Source: Amycolatopsis sp. WAC 01376 (GTDB lineage: Bacteria; Actinomycetota; Actinomycetes; Mycobacteriales; Pseudonocardiaceae). From it: a stretch of DNA of 64,000 bases. Position 1 is the stretch's first letter. Each line of letters begins with the position of its first letter. This document shows, one piece after another, positions 40,538-48,555 of this stretch. The stretch is taken from positions 1,178,001-1,242,000 of the forward strand of contig NZ_QHKL01000001.1 of the NCBI RefSeq assembly GCF_003947415.1. Direction: 5' to 3'. Below the pieces are notes generated by a model. That model did no database searches, was not told the DNA's origin, and was given only the letters and a program-made list of their open reading frames with translations. Both the position numbers and the translations under genes were made by a program.

Positions 40538-41247
40538 GCGGCCGTCCAGGTGCGCCACAGGCCCCGGACGGCGGTCCGCTGGTCGTCGGTCAGGTCGGTG
40601 AGCCTGCCGGGCAGCCACTCGCCCAGCGTCCGCCCGCCCTTGGACAGGTTGCACGGCGAGCAGGCCGGAGCGAGGTTCCACGGCGCGTCATCCCCGGCCA
40701 GCACGAGCGGCCACACGTGGTCTAGGTGCTCCGCCTTCCCGCCGCAGTAGGCGCACCGGTCGCGGTAGAGCCTGCGCAGCCACGGCACGTCATAGGCGAG
40801 GGCGTACACGGCCCGCTGATCGGCTCGCAAGGCATGGCCGCGTGCTCTCTGCCGATCTCGGTAGGACGGGAAGACCCGATACGCCTGGTCGGCGAACAGC
40901 CGGAAGTACCGGACTGACTGTGCGGCGAGCGCGTCCAGGCAGGCCCGGACGTCGTCGGCGACTTGTGGTGTGCACGCCAATCCGGCCCCGCGGCCGGCGA
41001 GCGGTGCTCTCGTGGTGCACACACCAAGGTCGGGCCGCTCCGTGTCGGCCCGCAGCGCGACGTGATGAGCCTCCGCCCGGCGGGCGGCCTGGTCCGTGTC
41101 GCCGTACTGCGCGAGCAGTCGCGCCGTCTCCTGTCGGCGCCGGGCCTTGAAGTGCTCACCCGCGCACGAGCGGCACAAGAACAGCTTGCGCGGCCACATC
41201 GGGTAGACCCGGACCCTCTCGGTTGCTCCGCAGCGACACCGCGCCAT
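40534..41247 (-). CDS. HNH endonuclease with an in-frame phage palindrome unit
   Basis: The 237-residue protein has an N-terminal zinc-ribbon region (CRCGATERVRVYP, LFLCRSCAGEHF) and a C-terminal HNH fold (CAYCGGKAEHLDHVWPLVLA, then NLAPACSPCNLSKGGRTLGE). The coding sequence at 40963-41028 is a complete paired palindrome unit, translated as LGVCTTRAPLAGRGAGLACT between the two domains. HNH proteins in this position can assist packaging or act as homing nucleases. Confidence 0.82.
   Translation of the reverse strand: MARCRCGATERVRVYPMWPRKLFLCRSCAGEHFKARRRQETARLLAQYGDTDQAARRAEAHHVALRADTERPDLGVCTTRAPLAGRGAGLACTPQVADDVRACLDALAAQSVRYFRLFADQAYRVFPSYRDRQRARGHALRADQRAVYALAYDVPWLRRLYRDRCAYCGGKAEHLDHVWPLVLAGDDAPWNLAPACSPCNLSKGGRTLGEWLPGRLTDLTDDQRTAVRGLWRTWTAA
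40963..41028. repeat. Paired phage palindromes inside the HNH gene
   Basis: TTGTGGTGTGCACGCCAA (40963-40980) and CTCGTGGTGCACACACCAAG (from 41008) flank CCGGCCCCGCGGCCGGCGAG. The unit is read through in frame. Confidence 0.75.
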
Positions 41248-41263
41248 GGTTCCCCCTCTTCGC

Positions 41264-43123
41264 TCAGGCGGCGGCCCCGTAGAGCGATCCCCAGGTGCGT
41301 CCGCCGATGTCCAGATCTGTCGTGAGCGGCACGCCGAAGAAATCGGGCACCGCCATTGCCGCTTGAATTTCGAGACCGACCTCTTTCGCGTCGTCGGCCG
41401 GGGCGACGAAGACCACTTCGTCATGCACCGGAAGCCGCAGGAAGTCGGTTAGGCCGCGCTCGTCGAGCCGCAACAGCGCTTCGGCCAACACGTCGCGCGA
41501 GGTGCTCTGAACCATGTAGTTCGTGGCCGCGTAGAGCCGTCGTCGGTCGAGCGGGAGACGGCGCCCGGACGGGGTGATGACCTCCTTGGCGCCCCACTCG
41601 GCCCGGTTCTGAAGCCGCTTCGAGTACCGGCGGACCCCGGCATAGGCGCGGTCATAGGCGCGGATGGCGGCCTTGACCTGGTCCAGCGGCGCCCCGGTCT
41701 GACGGGCGAGCGTGTCCGGGCCTCCGCCGTAGACCTTCCCGAACCCAATGCCCTTGCAGACCTTGCGGTGGTAGTCGGTGAAGCCCGGCCCGTAGATCAG
41801 CTCCGCCGTGAATCCGTGCAAGTCCTTACCTGCGTGGATTGCCGTCGTCATCTGGACGTCCCCAGACAGCGCGGCGAGTACCCGCAGCTCGACCGCTTGG
41901 TAATCGACCGCGCCCACGACACAGCCGGGTTCGGCTTGCATGGCGCGGCGGATCATCCAGTCGCCGGACGGGAGTTGCTGAAGCGGCGGACGTGAGATCG
42001 ACATCCGCGCCGTGCGAGCCTGAAGACTCGCGATGTCCGGGTGAATCCGGTTCTGCGCGTCCCTGCGAGACAGCATGGCGTCCGCGTAGGACGTCGCCCA
42101 CTTCGACGCGCGTTTCGCCCGCAGCACAGCGTCCGCAAGCGGATTCGCCTCACGTGCGCCGATGCGCTGCCACTTGCGGTCAAGATCCGCAATCGGCAAC
42201 AGCACTTCCTTGTCGACCTTCAGCGCACCGGATTCCGTTGTCTCCGTGAGGGTTTCACCCATGCCTTCAAGCGCTGCGGAGATCTGCGCCGGAGCGTTGA
42301 CCGACGACACCCCAAACCTGCGGGCAACCGCGCTCCACTCGTCCGCTTCGGCGAGCAGCCGCGCGGCAAGGGTTTCGGTGTACTCGACGTCCAGCAGGAA
42401 GCCCTTTGCTTCCATTCGCGCGCACACCAGCGCTACCGCGTGCTCAAACTCCGAGAGCCGCTCATACCCGGCGGCCTGCGCGAGCGGACCCAGCACGCGG
42501 AAAAGCCGGGCCGTCAGGATGACGTCCAGCCCCGCGTACAGGGTGTACAAGGGATTGCGGATGTCGATTGCGGCCCAACCGGTCTCCTTGGTGTGCCCGA
42601 TCTTCCGGAACTCGCCGTACAGTCCGGCTTGCGTGTCCGGCGCGTCCGGGTCGACGTGCCGTGCGGACAACGGTTTGAGCCCTTGGCCGATGCCGCCGGG
42701 GTCCTGCGGTCCGCGCGGGTCGAGCAGGTGCGCGAGAATCCGCGTGTCTGTGATCCTGCGCCAGAGCCCCGCCAAGTCCACGCCGAGATGAGCCCACACG
42801 GTGAGCGCATCGAATTTCGCGTTGTGCGCCAACAGGAAGGGCAACGTTTCGAGCGCTTCACGGACAGCGGCTTGTGGTGCACACACCAGGCCGGCGAGAG
42901 GGTCGACCGGAAGGACCCACGCTTCGCGTTCGGTGCCGAACTGGACCAGGCGGACCCGGAAGCCGGGTGCGAAGATGTCGAGCCCTGTCGTCTCCGTGTC
43001 GAACGCGACCGGACGGTTTTCGTTGCTGCGACACCAATCCAGGAACGCGCGGACATCCTCTGACGTCTCGACGTTGCGGACGATGACCTGTTCCCCGGCG
43101 ATCCGGTAGCGCTGTACGCGCAT
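41264..43123 (-). CDS. polA-like: DNA polymerase I-type phage polymerase (exonuclease + polymerase)
   Basis: The 619-residue family A polymerase has a 3'-5' exonuclease domain (FDTETTGLD, LLAHNAKFDALTVW) and a polymerase domain with motif A (VDYQAVELRVLAALSGD), an O-helix region (RKVCKGIGFGKVYGGG) and motif C (LPVHDEVVF). There is no 5' nuclease domain, as usual for phages. One phage palindrome at 42871-42890 is translated as AGLVCAPQAA, between the first exonuclease motif and the HNAKFD motif. I chose the ATG at 43123, preceded by a G-rich ribosome site. The HNH gene begins 16 bases after its stop. Confidence 0.9.
   Translation of the reverse strand: MRVQRYRIAGEQVIVRNVETSEDVRAFLDWCRSNENRPVAFDTETTGLDIFAPGFRVRLVQFGTEREAWVLPVDPLAGLVCAPQAAVREALETLPFLLAHNAKFDALTVWAHLGVDLAGLWRRITDTRILAHLLDPRGPQDPGGIGQGLKPLSARHVDPDAPDTQAGLYGEFRKIGHTKETGWAAIDIRNPLYTLYAGLDVILTARLFRVLGPLAQAAGYERLSEFEHAVALVCARMEAKGFLLDVEYTETLAARLLAEADEWSAVARRFGVSSVNAPAQISAALEGMGETLTETTESGALKVDKEVLLPIADLDRKWQRIGAREANPLADAVLRAKRASKWATSYADAMLSRRDAQNRIHPDIASLQARTARMSISRPPLQQLPSGDWMIRRAMQAEPGCVVGAVDYQAVELRVLAALSGDVQMTTAIHAGKDLHGFTAELIYGPGFTDYHRKVCKGIGFGKVYGGGPDTLARQTGAPLDQVKAAIRAYDRAYAGVRRYSKRLQNRAEWGAKEVITPSGRRLPLDRRRLYAATNYMVQSTSRDVLAEALLRLDERGLTDFLRLPVHDEVVFVAPADDAKEVGLEIQAAMAVPDFFGVPLTTDLDIGGRTWGSLYGAAA
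42871..42890. repeat. Phage palindrome (single site) inside the polymerase gene
   Basis: CTTGTGGTGCACACACCAGG, followed by CCGGCGAGAG, matches half of a paired unit and is read in frame as part of the exonuclease domain. Confidence 0.65.
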
Positions 43124-43206
43124 AGCCCCCCTTGCTGAAAGCGCGCAGGACTGACCAGGCCACAAGGAAACGCTGCGGCCCGGCCTGTCTGCTTAGTGGT
43201 TGCGGG

Positions 43207-45612
43207 CTATGCCGCGTGAATCTCGTCCGGCCGCGCGACTCGCACTCCGAGCAGCTTCTTGCCCGCGTTCGCGCGAGCGCTCTTCACCTTGCGGGATTCC
43301 AAGTTGCGGGAGAACTCCCTTGGTCCCCAACGAAGGACTTGCATCACCTGCTCTTCGTCCCGCCAGTTCTGGAACATGTCCCACGCCTGTTTTTGCAGGA
43401 TGCTTCCCTGAGGGTCGCGCACGAGCAGGCCCGGCAAGAAGCCGTCCAACAGGTCGGACTCTTGCCGATAGTCGGCGACGGCCGCGCGGACTGACACGGG
43501 CTCGCGTAGGCCCCCGGCGTACCACTCGGCCGCCCCGCGCACGACCCACGCGAGGATGCCCGGCGCTTCGGCGAGCAGGGCACGCGGAAGCATCGGGTCC
43601 TTCTCGTCGTCACTGAACGCACGCGTGAAGGGGATTAGCCTTGTCCTGCGCCAGAAACCGTCATCCTGACCGCGCACGTCGGGCCGGTAGTTCGTGGCCA
43701 TGAGCATTAGCGCGGTGGGCTGGAAAGTGAAGACGCCCTTGTACAGCTCGCGTGCCGTGACGGGGTCGCCTGCGGTCAACTGTTTCAAGAGAGCTTCGTT
43801 CAGCCGCAACCCATCCGACAGTTCGGACAGCACCGCGAGCCGGACACCGCGCAGCGCGGCAAGAGCCGGGTTCGCGGCGCCCGGATCGTAGCTTCGCTGA
43901 TAGGCGATGGCCGCCTGTGACACGTGTCCCGTGATCCCGCGCAGCACGTCCGCCAGGGTGTTGACGAACACGCTCTTTCCATTCGAGCCTTGCCCGTAGA
44001 GCAGCGCGAAGGCGTGCTCTCGCATCTCGCCGGTGATGCCGTACCCGATGAGCCGACGCATGTACGCGGGTAGCTCCGGGTCGTCCGGGAAGATCTCCGC
44101 GAGGAACTGTGTCCATCGTGGACACTCCGCGTCCGGGTCGAAGTCGGCACGGATGTACTTCGTGAGCCGGTCGTCCCGTGAGTGAGGGCGAAGCTTCCCG
44201 CTGCGCAGGTCTACCGTGCCGTTGGCGAACGTGAGCAAGTGCGGGTGTGCGTCGAAGTCCTCCACTTCGTGCCCGGTGATCGTGCGCAGGTGCTCCAGCG
44301 CGGCCCGGATTCCGGAATCCATGTGCATCCGGCGTGTCGTCTTCAGCGCGGACTTGTACATGTTGGACTCGTCGCCGAACCGTTCGCGGATCTCGGCAAG
44401 CTCCGCCAACATCGCGTCGGCCACCCGGTGCCCGATGGCTCGTTCCCGCGTGGCGCTCATGACCGACCACACGGAGCCCGTCCACGTCAGGAACCCGACT
44501 CCGTCCACATAGGCCGTGTCCTTGCCGACGATGTCCAGCGCCCGGCGGGCGTTCGCGATATCCGTTCCCTCCATCGGCACCCGCTCCCTTCGCGGCTTGG
44601 TCGGTGTCGGCGGTGTCGCTTGCGGGTCCGTCCAGGCGGGCGCGTCAGACACGGCCGTGTGCAGCGCTGCGGCGAACTCGCCCGGTGCGGTCGCACGCCA
44701 CGCGGCGAGATCCTTGATCCCTTCCGGTATCGCGAGGACGCACACCTGAACGTCGAGCGTGGCTAGTTGCGCGCCAAGCGCGTCGTTGAACTCGCGGCCT
44801 GATCGGTCGTTGTCTCCGGCGAGTACGAACAAGGCCCCGTCCGGTGCCCCGTCGACCAGCTCCCGCGCCGTGCGCTCCGAACGCGCGACCCCGGAGCCCC
44901 GGACGGCCACGGCGGTGTACCCGGCGGACACGGCCGTGAGCGCGTCGCCTGGTCCCTCGGTCACTAGGACCGTGTCGAAGGAACCGGAGGTGCGGAAGAC
45001 CCCGGTAGCGCTCCAGCGCATCCCCTCCGCCGGGCTCGCGAGGTTCACCCAGCGGGCCGGACACTTCCCCGCAATGTCGCGACCTTGAAGCCCGCGCGGG
45101 GTGCCGTGCCAATCGAGCATGGGCACGACCAAACGCGGGTGAGCGGTGTACGCCTGTGTGCGGAAGTCCTTGCCCCGTGTCGTCACGGTCCCGTCGTCGT
45201 GGCCAAGCTGAAGCTCTCGCCCCATGTCCTCGGTCACCCCGAACCGCTCCAGCGCGTACACGGCGCTTTCAGAGCCGGGAAGGCGGGCCGCTGCGGCGGT
45301 CACGTATTGCATGAGCGCGGCGACGGCGCCGGGGTCCAGCTCCACGGGCGGAGTGTCGGAAAGCGTCGGCTCACCGCTCACCCCGAACAGATCGGCCACC
45401 CGCAGCCCGGCGGAGGACAGGACGGCATCTGTCGAGCATCCGGCGCGGCAGTGGATCAGCGCCCGGCCGTCAGGCTTGAGCGAGACGAACAGGCTCGGTC
45501 GTCCGTCTCCGTGCGCGGGACAGCTCACCAGGACCCCGCCCCGGTCTTCGAGCACGGCCCCGCCACCCAACCGCTGTAGCAGCGCGTCAACGTGCAACGT
45601 CTTCCCCCTCAT
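43207..45612 (-). CDS. Primase-helicase (CHC2 zinc finger, Toprim, D5/SF3 helicase)
   Basis: The 801-residue protein has a CHC2-type zinc region (SCPAHGDGRPSLFVSLKPDG, then HCRAGC) and a Toprim core (VLVTEGPGDALTAV, LFVLAGDNDRSGREF). It continues with a D5-N/P4-type helicase with Walker A YGQGSNGKSVF and a following LSELSDGLRLNEALLKQLTA. It should prime and unwind at the phage origin, as in P4-type and many actinophage replicons. I chose the ATG at 45612. Paired palindromes and a 17-nt palindrome lie upstream. Confidence 0.88.
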   Translation of the reverse strand: MRGKTLHVDALLQRLGGGAVLEDRGGVLVSCPAHGDGRPSLFVSLKPDGRALIHCRAGCSTDAVLSSAGLRVADLFGVSGEPTLSDTPPVELDPGAVAALMQYVTAAAARLPGSESAVYALERFGVTEDMGRELQLGHDDGTVTTRGKDFRTQAYTAHPRLVVPMLDWHGTPRGLQGRDIAGKCPARWVNLASPAEGMRWSATGVFRTSGSFDTVLVTEGPGDALTAVSAGYTAVAVRGSGVARSERTARELVDGAPDGALFVLAGDNDRSGREFNDALGAQLATLDVQVCVLAIPEGIKDLAAWRATAPGEFAAALHTAVSDAPAWTDPQATPPTPTKPRRERVPMEGTDIANARRALDIVGKDTAYVDGVGFLTWTGSVWSVMSATRERAIGHRVADAMLAELAEIRERFGDESNMYKSALKTTRRMHMDSGIRAALEHLRTITGHEVEDFDAHPHLLTFANGTVDLRSGKLRPHSRDDRLTKYIRADFDPDAECPRWTQFLAEIFPDDPELPAYMRRLIGYGITGEMREHAFALLYGQGSNGKSVFVNTLADVLRGITGHVSQAAIAYQRSYDPGAANPALAALRGVRLAVLSELSDGLRLNEALLKQLTAGDPVTARELYKGVFTFQPTALMLMATNYRPDVRGQDDGFWRRTRLIPFTRAFSDDEKDPMLPRALLAEAPGILAWVVRGAAEWYAGGLREPVSVRAAVADYRQESDLLDGFLPGLLVRDPQGSILQKQAWDMFQNWRDEEQVMQVLRWGPREFSRNLESRKVKSARANAGKKLLGVRVARPDEIHAA

Positions 45613-45618
45613 GGTCAG

Positions 45619-45682
45619 TTGATGTGTGCACCACAAGCCGCCCTCGCCGGCCGCGGTGCCATTCGTGGTGTGCTCACCACAA
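45619..45682. repeat. Paired phage palindromes upstream of the primase-helicase
   Basis: TTGATGTGTGCACCACAAG (from 45619) and CGTGGTGTGCTCACCACAAG (to 45682) flank CCGCCCTCGCCGGCCGCGGT. The unit begins seven bases upstream of the primase start. Confidence 0.72.
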
Positions 45683-45709
45683 GAACGTAAGGCCGTTTTC
45701 AGCCGGGCT

Positions 45710-45726
45710 GTCTACAATTTGTAGAC
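45710..45726. promoter_or_regulatory. 17-nt palindrome upstream of the primase-helicase
   Basis: GTCTACAATTTGTAGAC is an exact odd palindrome (GTCTACAA-T-TTGTAGAC). It is AT-richer than its surroundings, lies between the RDF terminator and the paired sites, and is a good operator candidate. Confidence 0.6.
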
Positions 45727-45735
45727 GCGAAAAAG

Positions 45736-45771
45736 GCCCCCGAAGCCGTCCAGGTGGACAGCTCCGGGGGC
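45736..45771 (-). terminator. Rho-independent terminator of the RDF gene
   Basis: On the minus strand GCCCCCGGAGC pairs with GCTTCGGGGGC around a GTCC/GGAC-bearing loop. CTTTTTCG follows. It lies 14 bases after the RDF stop. Confidence 0.85.
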
Positions 45772-45785
45772 GGTAGCGCGAGCGC

Positions 45786-46469
45786 CTACGCGGCGCCCTT
45801 GATGGTGATCTCCGGGCGGTGGTACTCGACGTGGCGGCCCGCCTTCGTGTCGTACTCGACGAAGGTCAGTTTCAGGTCAGCCTTGACCGGGCCGTCCGCC
45901 GCGCTCAAGGCACGTTCCAGCTCCGGCAGGTCGTTCACGAGCGACCACGAGCCGGACGAGAACAGGAACAGCCCGATCTCCGGGTCGTCGGTCAGGCGGA
46001 ACCGCAGCGAGATGTCCGGCTTCGGTCCCCGGCCGCTCTTGGCCTGTTCCTTGCGCTTGGTCAGCTCGCGCGGGCAACCGCAGGCTTCGCCGATCTCGTC
46101 GTCGGCCGGGTGGCCTTCGATGAAGAACGCGCCGTCACAGATGTGGATCGGCCCGGCCTGCCCGTACAGGGCCATGCGGGTACGCAGCGCGGAAGCGCCC
46201 TCGATCGCGACGGACACGCTCTTGGTCTCGGTGAGGACCTGGACGTTGTCGGACTTCTCGGTGTCCCACTCCTCCGGAGTACCGCCGTACAGCTCCGCCA
46301 TGCGGTCGGCGACGTCCGGGTCATCGGTCGTCACACGCCACTCTGACAGTGCCTGCGGGCGGCGACCGATCAGGATGCCGGAACGGAAACGCCCAACGAT
46401 GTCGTCGGCGAAGGTGTTCCGCGTCTTCGGCTTGGCGTCCGGATCGGTCTCGAAAATACGCAGCGACAA
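45786..46469 (-). CDS. Recombination directionality factor, phiC31 gp3-like
   Basis: The 227-residue protein matches the phiC31 gp3 family annotated across actinobacterial prophages: a start with IFETDPDAKPKTRNTFADDI, GRFRSGILIGRRPQALSEWR, VTTDDPDVADRMAELYGG, then ICDGAFFIEG, a Cys pair (ACGCPREL), and GLFLFSSGSWSLV. In phiC31 this protein binds the large serine integrase and switches it to excision. The integrase itself is not in the window. The family call is by remembered pattern, not by search. Confidence 0.78.
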   Translation of the reverse strand: MSLRIFETDPDAKPKTRNTFADDIVGRFRSGILIGRRPQALSEWRVTTDDPDVADRMAELYGGTPEEWDTEKSDNVQVLTETKSVSVAIEGASALRTRMALYGQAGPIHICDGAFFIEGHPADDEIGEACGCPRELTKRKEQAKSGRGPKPDISLRFRLTDDPEIGLFLFSSGSWSLVNDLPELERALSAADGPVKADLKLTFVEYDTKAGRHVEYHRPEITIKGAA

Positions 46470-46524
46470 AAGGAATCCTCGCTGTCGTGTGCGGACCCCG
46501 CTGGTCCGCAGTGGTGCAGAAAAC

Positions 46525-46941
46525 TCAGAAACGGAAAGGATTCACGTACTGCGGCGCCCGAAGCTCGCGGTACAGGCGATCCATGTAGGCCGCGTTCCGG
46601 CGAGCCGCGAGCCTGTTCGCCTCCGCCTTGCGCGCCGCTTCCGCCTTCTCGCGCTCGACCCGCTCACGGGCGGCGATATCAGCGGCCTTGATCAGGGTTT
46701 CGCCGATCTCGCGGGCCTGCGCTTCGGTGAGCGGAAGCCCCTTCGCCTCCCCGCCTTCGGCCGTGATCTTGATGGTTGCGGCGTTCTCGTCACTCGCCAC
46801 CACCCGATTGACCCGCAGCGTCCGGCGGTGCGCCGTGACCACGGCCGGGAACGGCGAGATCTGTTCGACCTTCGCGCCGGTCGGCAGGGCCTTCGGGTCG
46901 GGCTTGTCGGTGGTCTCGTACGTGACCTTGTGCGTTGCCAT
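46525..46941 (-). CDS. Hypothetical phage protein with coiled-coil tail
   Basis: The 138-residue protein has a beta-rich N-terminal half and a charged helical C-terminal half (AARERVEREKAEAARKAEAN) that probably forms a coiled coil. It lies between the nuclease and RDF genes in the leftward replication operon. Family unknown. Confidence 0.62.
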   Translation of the reverse strand: MATHKVTYETTDKPDPKALPTGAKVEQISPFPAVVTAHRRTLRVNRVVASDENAATIKITAEGGEAKGLPLTEAQAREIGETLIKAADIAARERVEREKAEAARKAEANRLAARRNAAYMDRLYRELRAPQYVNPFRF

Positions 46942-46961
46942 GAAACGGTTTCCCCTCTTGA

Positions 46962-47759
46962 TTACTTGCTGGACGAGCGACGCTCAGAGCCCGTCGAAGC
47001 CACGGACTCGTGAAGCGGTTTGCCGATGACGGTTGACGATTCGGTGGTGACCCAGTCGAAAACCTTGCGCAGGGTCAGGAAGTAGCCGAACACCCCGGCG
47101 TCGACACGGGCCGGAACGAGCTTCCAGCCCTCCGGCCGCAGGTGCAGCACCGCGCCCGCGTGGATCTCCGGGACGGGCACCTGTTCGCCGTCCTGCGTCA
47201 CGATGTGGTCGGCGTAGCTGTAGGCGGAGAGCTGTAGCGCCACCTCTTCGTGCACTCCGGACCGTGTCGACTTCGCGTCGAGCATCACCGTTTCGCCGTC
47301 GATGTCACAGATGGCGTCGAAGCTTCCGGCGTACTTGTGGGTGTTCGACCACACCGTGTCTTCGATGTGCCGGTATGTCGGCTGGTACTTGTCGTGGAAC
47401 TCGCCGATCCAGCGCACGTACGGCTCAAGGTCCGGATGCTGCCTCCCGATCCGGTCACCCCGCGCCGCTTTTTCGTACAGCGCATGGACTTCGGTCCCGA
47501 TGTCGGCCGCTTCGTTCGTCGTGCGGCGGTGCGCCCGCTTGAGGTAATCGACCGCGCCCGTGGGGTCGTTCATGGCCAGACCGACCACCGGGCCAATGTT
47601 CGACACGGCCGACGCCGCCGTGACCTTCGCCGCCCAATAGGTCAGGAAAGGCTTGGGCAGCATGGAAAGTACGGACGTGACCCCAGGCAGCTTCTCGCGG
47701 GTCTCAGGATGCACGTAGAAGCGGCTTCCGCCGCGCTTGATGGTTTTTACTGCGCTCAC
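46962..47759 (-). CDS. PD-(D/E)XK (RecB/Cas4-like) nuclease
   Basis: The 265-residue protein has the RecB-like nuclease order: an early GTEVHALYEKAA (His of motif I), SFDAICDIDGETVMLDAKST (the D and the DxK catalytic pair) and a final glutamine helix EEVALQLSAYSYA. It could process DNA ends during replication or recombination. It lacks the four cysteines of Cas4, and no CRISPR array is near. Confidence 0.82.
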   Translation of the reverse strand: MSAVKTIKRGGSRFYVHPETREKLPGVTSVLSMLPKPFLTYWAAKVTAASAVSNIGPVVGLAMNDPTGAVDYLKRAHRRTTNEAADIGTEVHALYEKAARGDRIGRQHPDLEPYVRWIGEFHDKYQPTYRHIEDTVWSNTHKYAGSFDAICDIDGETVMLDAKSTRSGVHEEVALQLSAYSYADHIVTQDGEQVPVPEIHAGAVLHLRPEGWKLVPARVDAGVFGYFLTLRKVFDWVTTESSTVIGKPLHESVASTGSERRSSSK

Positions 47760-47855
47760 TCAATTTCCCCTCTATCGCGCTCTCAACCCGTTCAGTGGCG
47801 GTGGAGCGGCGCGAGGGGACACGATCCGACGAGAAAGTTTCAGAACATGAAAAAG

Positions 47856-47883
47856 CCCCCTCCCGACAAGGGAAAGGGGCTCA
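47856..47883 (-). terminator. Rho-independent terminator
   Basis: On the minus strand AGCCCC pairs with GGGGCT, extended by CCC/GGG, and is followed by TTTTTC. It lies 15 bases after the stop of the 47899 gene. Confidence 0.82.
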
Positions 47884-47898
47884 ATCTTCGAGCTGCGG

Positions 47899-48480
47899 CT
47901 ACGGGCTTTCGGGCGCCAATCGGGCGCGCAGGTGGTTGCACGCGGCGGCCGTGTCGGCGAGGACGGTGCGGACCTTCTCGGCGGTCTCCGTGTCCAAGGT
48001 GGACGCTTCCGGCGAGTCGACCAGCGCGGCGGCGAGCGCGTGAAGCTCCGCCACCTGATCGGGCAGGCTTGCCGGGGCGTTGGTGACCTGGTCGGCATCC
48101 GGGCCGGACGCGCCCTTGCGGCGCGGGGCGTTGCGGTCCTGCGGGTTCAAGTCGTAGTCGGCGAGTTGCTCCGTGCTCAGCTTCCGCCGCAGCACGATTC
48201 CGACCTGATGGCGAACCGACCCTTGCACGCGCTTCGAGTCCTCACGGGACAGCCCCGACGCTTCGTAAAGCGCGGTCACGGCGGACCGGTATGCCTGCGA
48301 CTTCCCCGCGTAGTCCGGCCTGCCCTTGTCGTCCTGGAACGTCTCCCGCAGCTCGACCAGGACACGGCCTAGGTCTTGCTTGGCGTCGAGCGAGTCGCGC
48401 AGTACGGCGGTCTTAGCGAGGTCCGCCCCGGTGCGGACAAGCGCGGCCTGCCTGGTCGTGAGGTCCGGTTGTGCTCCCAT
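47899..48480 (-). CDS. Hypothetical phage protein, possibly DNA-associated
   Basis: The 193-residue helical protein (from the ATG at 48480, with GGTGGGAG upstream) contains KSQAYRSAVTALYEASGLSR, VQGSVRHQVGIVLRRKLSTE and a basic NPQDRNAPRRKG stretch. No family is recognised. A copy of half the 26-bp phage operator lies upstream. Confidence 0.65.
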   Translation of the reverse strand: MGAQPDLTTRQAALVRTGADLAKTAVLRDSLDAKQDLGRVLVELRETFQDDKGRPDYAGKSQAYRSAVTALYEASGLSREDSKRVQGSVRHQVGIVLRRKLSTEQLADYDLNPQDRNAPRRKGASGPDADQVTNAPASLPDQVAELHALAAALVDSPEASTLDTETAEKVRTVLADTAAACNHLRARLAPESP

Positions 48481-48494
48481 GTCTCCCACCCTTT

Positions 48495-48529
48495 CACGGG
48501 GCGAGCCCTCCGCGTGGACTCGCCCCGTG
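48495..48529. terminator. Perfect-stem hairpin terminator
   Basis: CACGGGGCGAG pairs exactly with CTCGCCCCGTG around a 13-base loop. It lies 26 bases after the stop of the SprT-like gene. Confidence 0.75.
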
Positions 48530-48546
48530 ACCATGGTAACGCAGCT
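48530..48546. promoter_or_regulatory. Half-copy of the 26-bp phage operator
   Basis: ACCATGGTAACGCAGCT repeats the centre and right arm of the palindrome at 49384-49409. It lies 49 bases upstream of the 48480 start. Confidence 0.6.
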
Positions 48547-48555
48547 CTTGCGTGC

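Noticed and set aside
46962..47759. Cas4 / CRISPR adaptation
   Set aside because: The RecB-like nuclease lacks the four iron-sulfur cysteines, and I saw no regularly spaced repeat array in the window.
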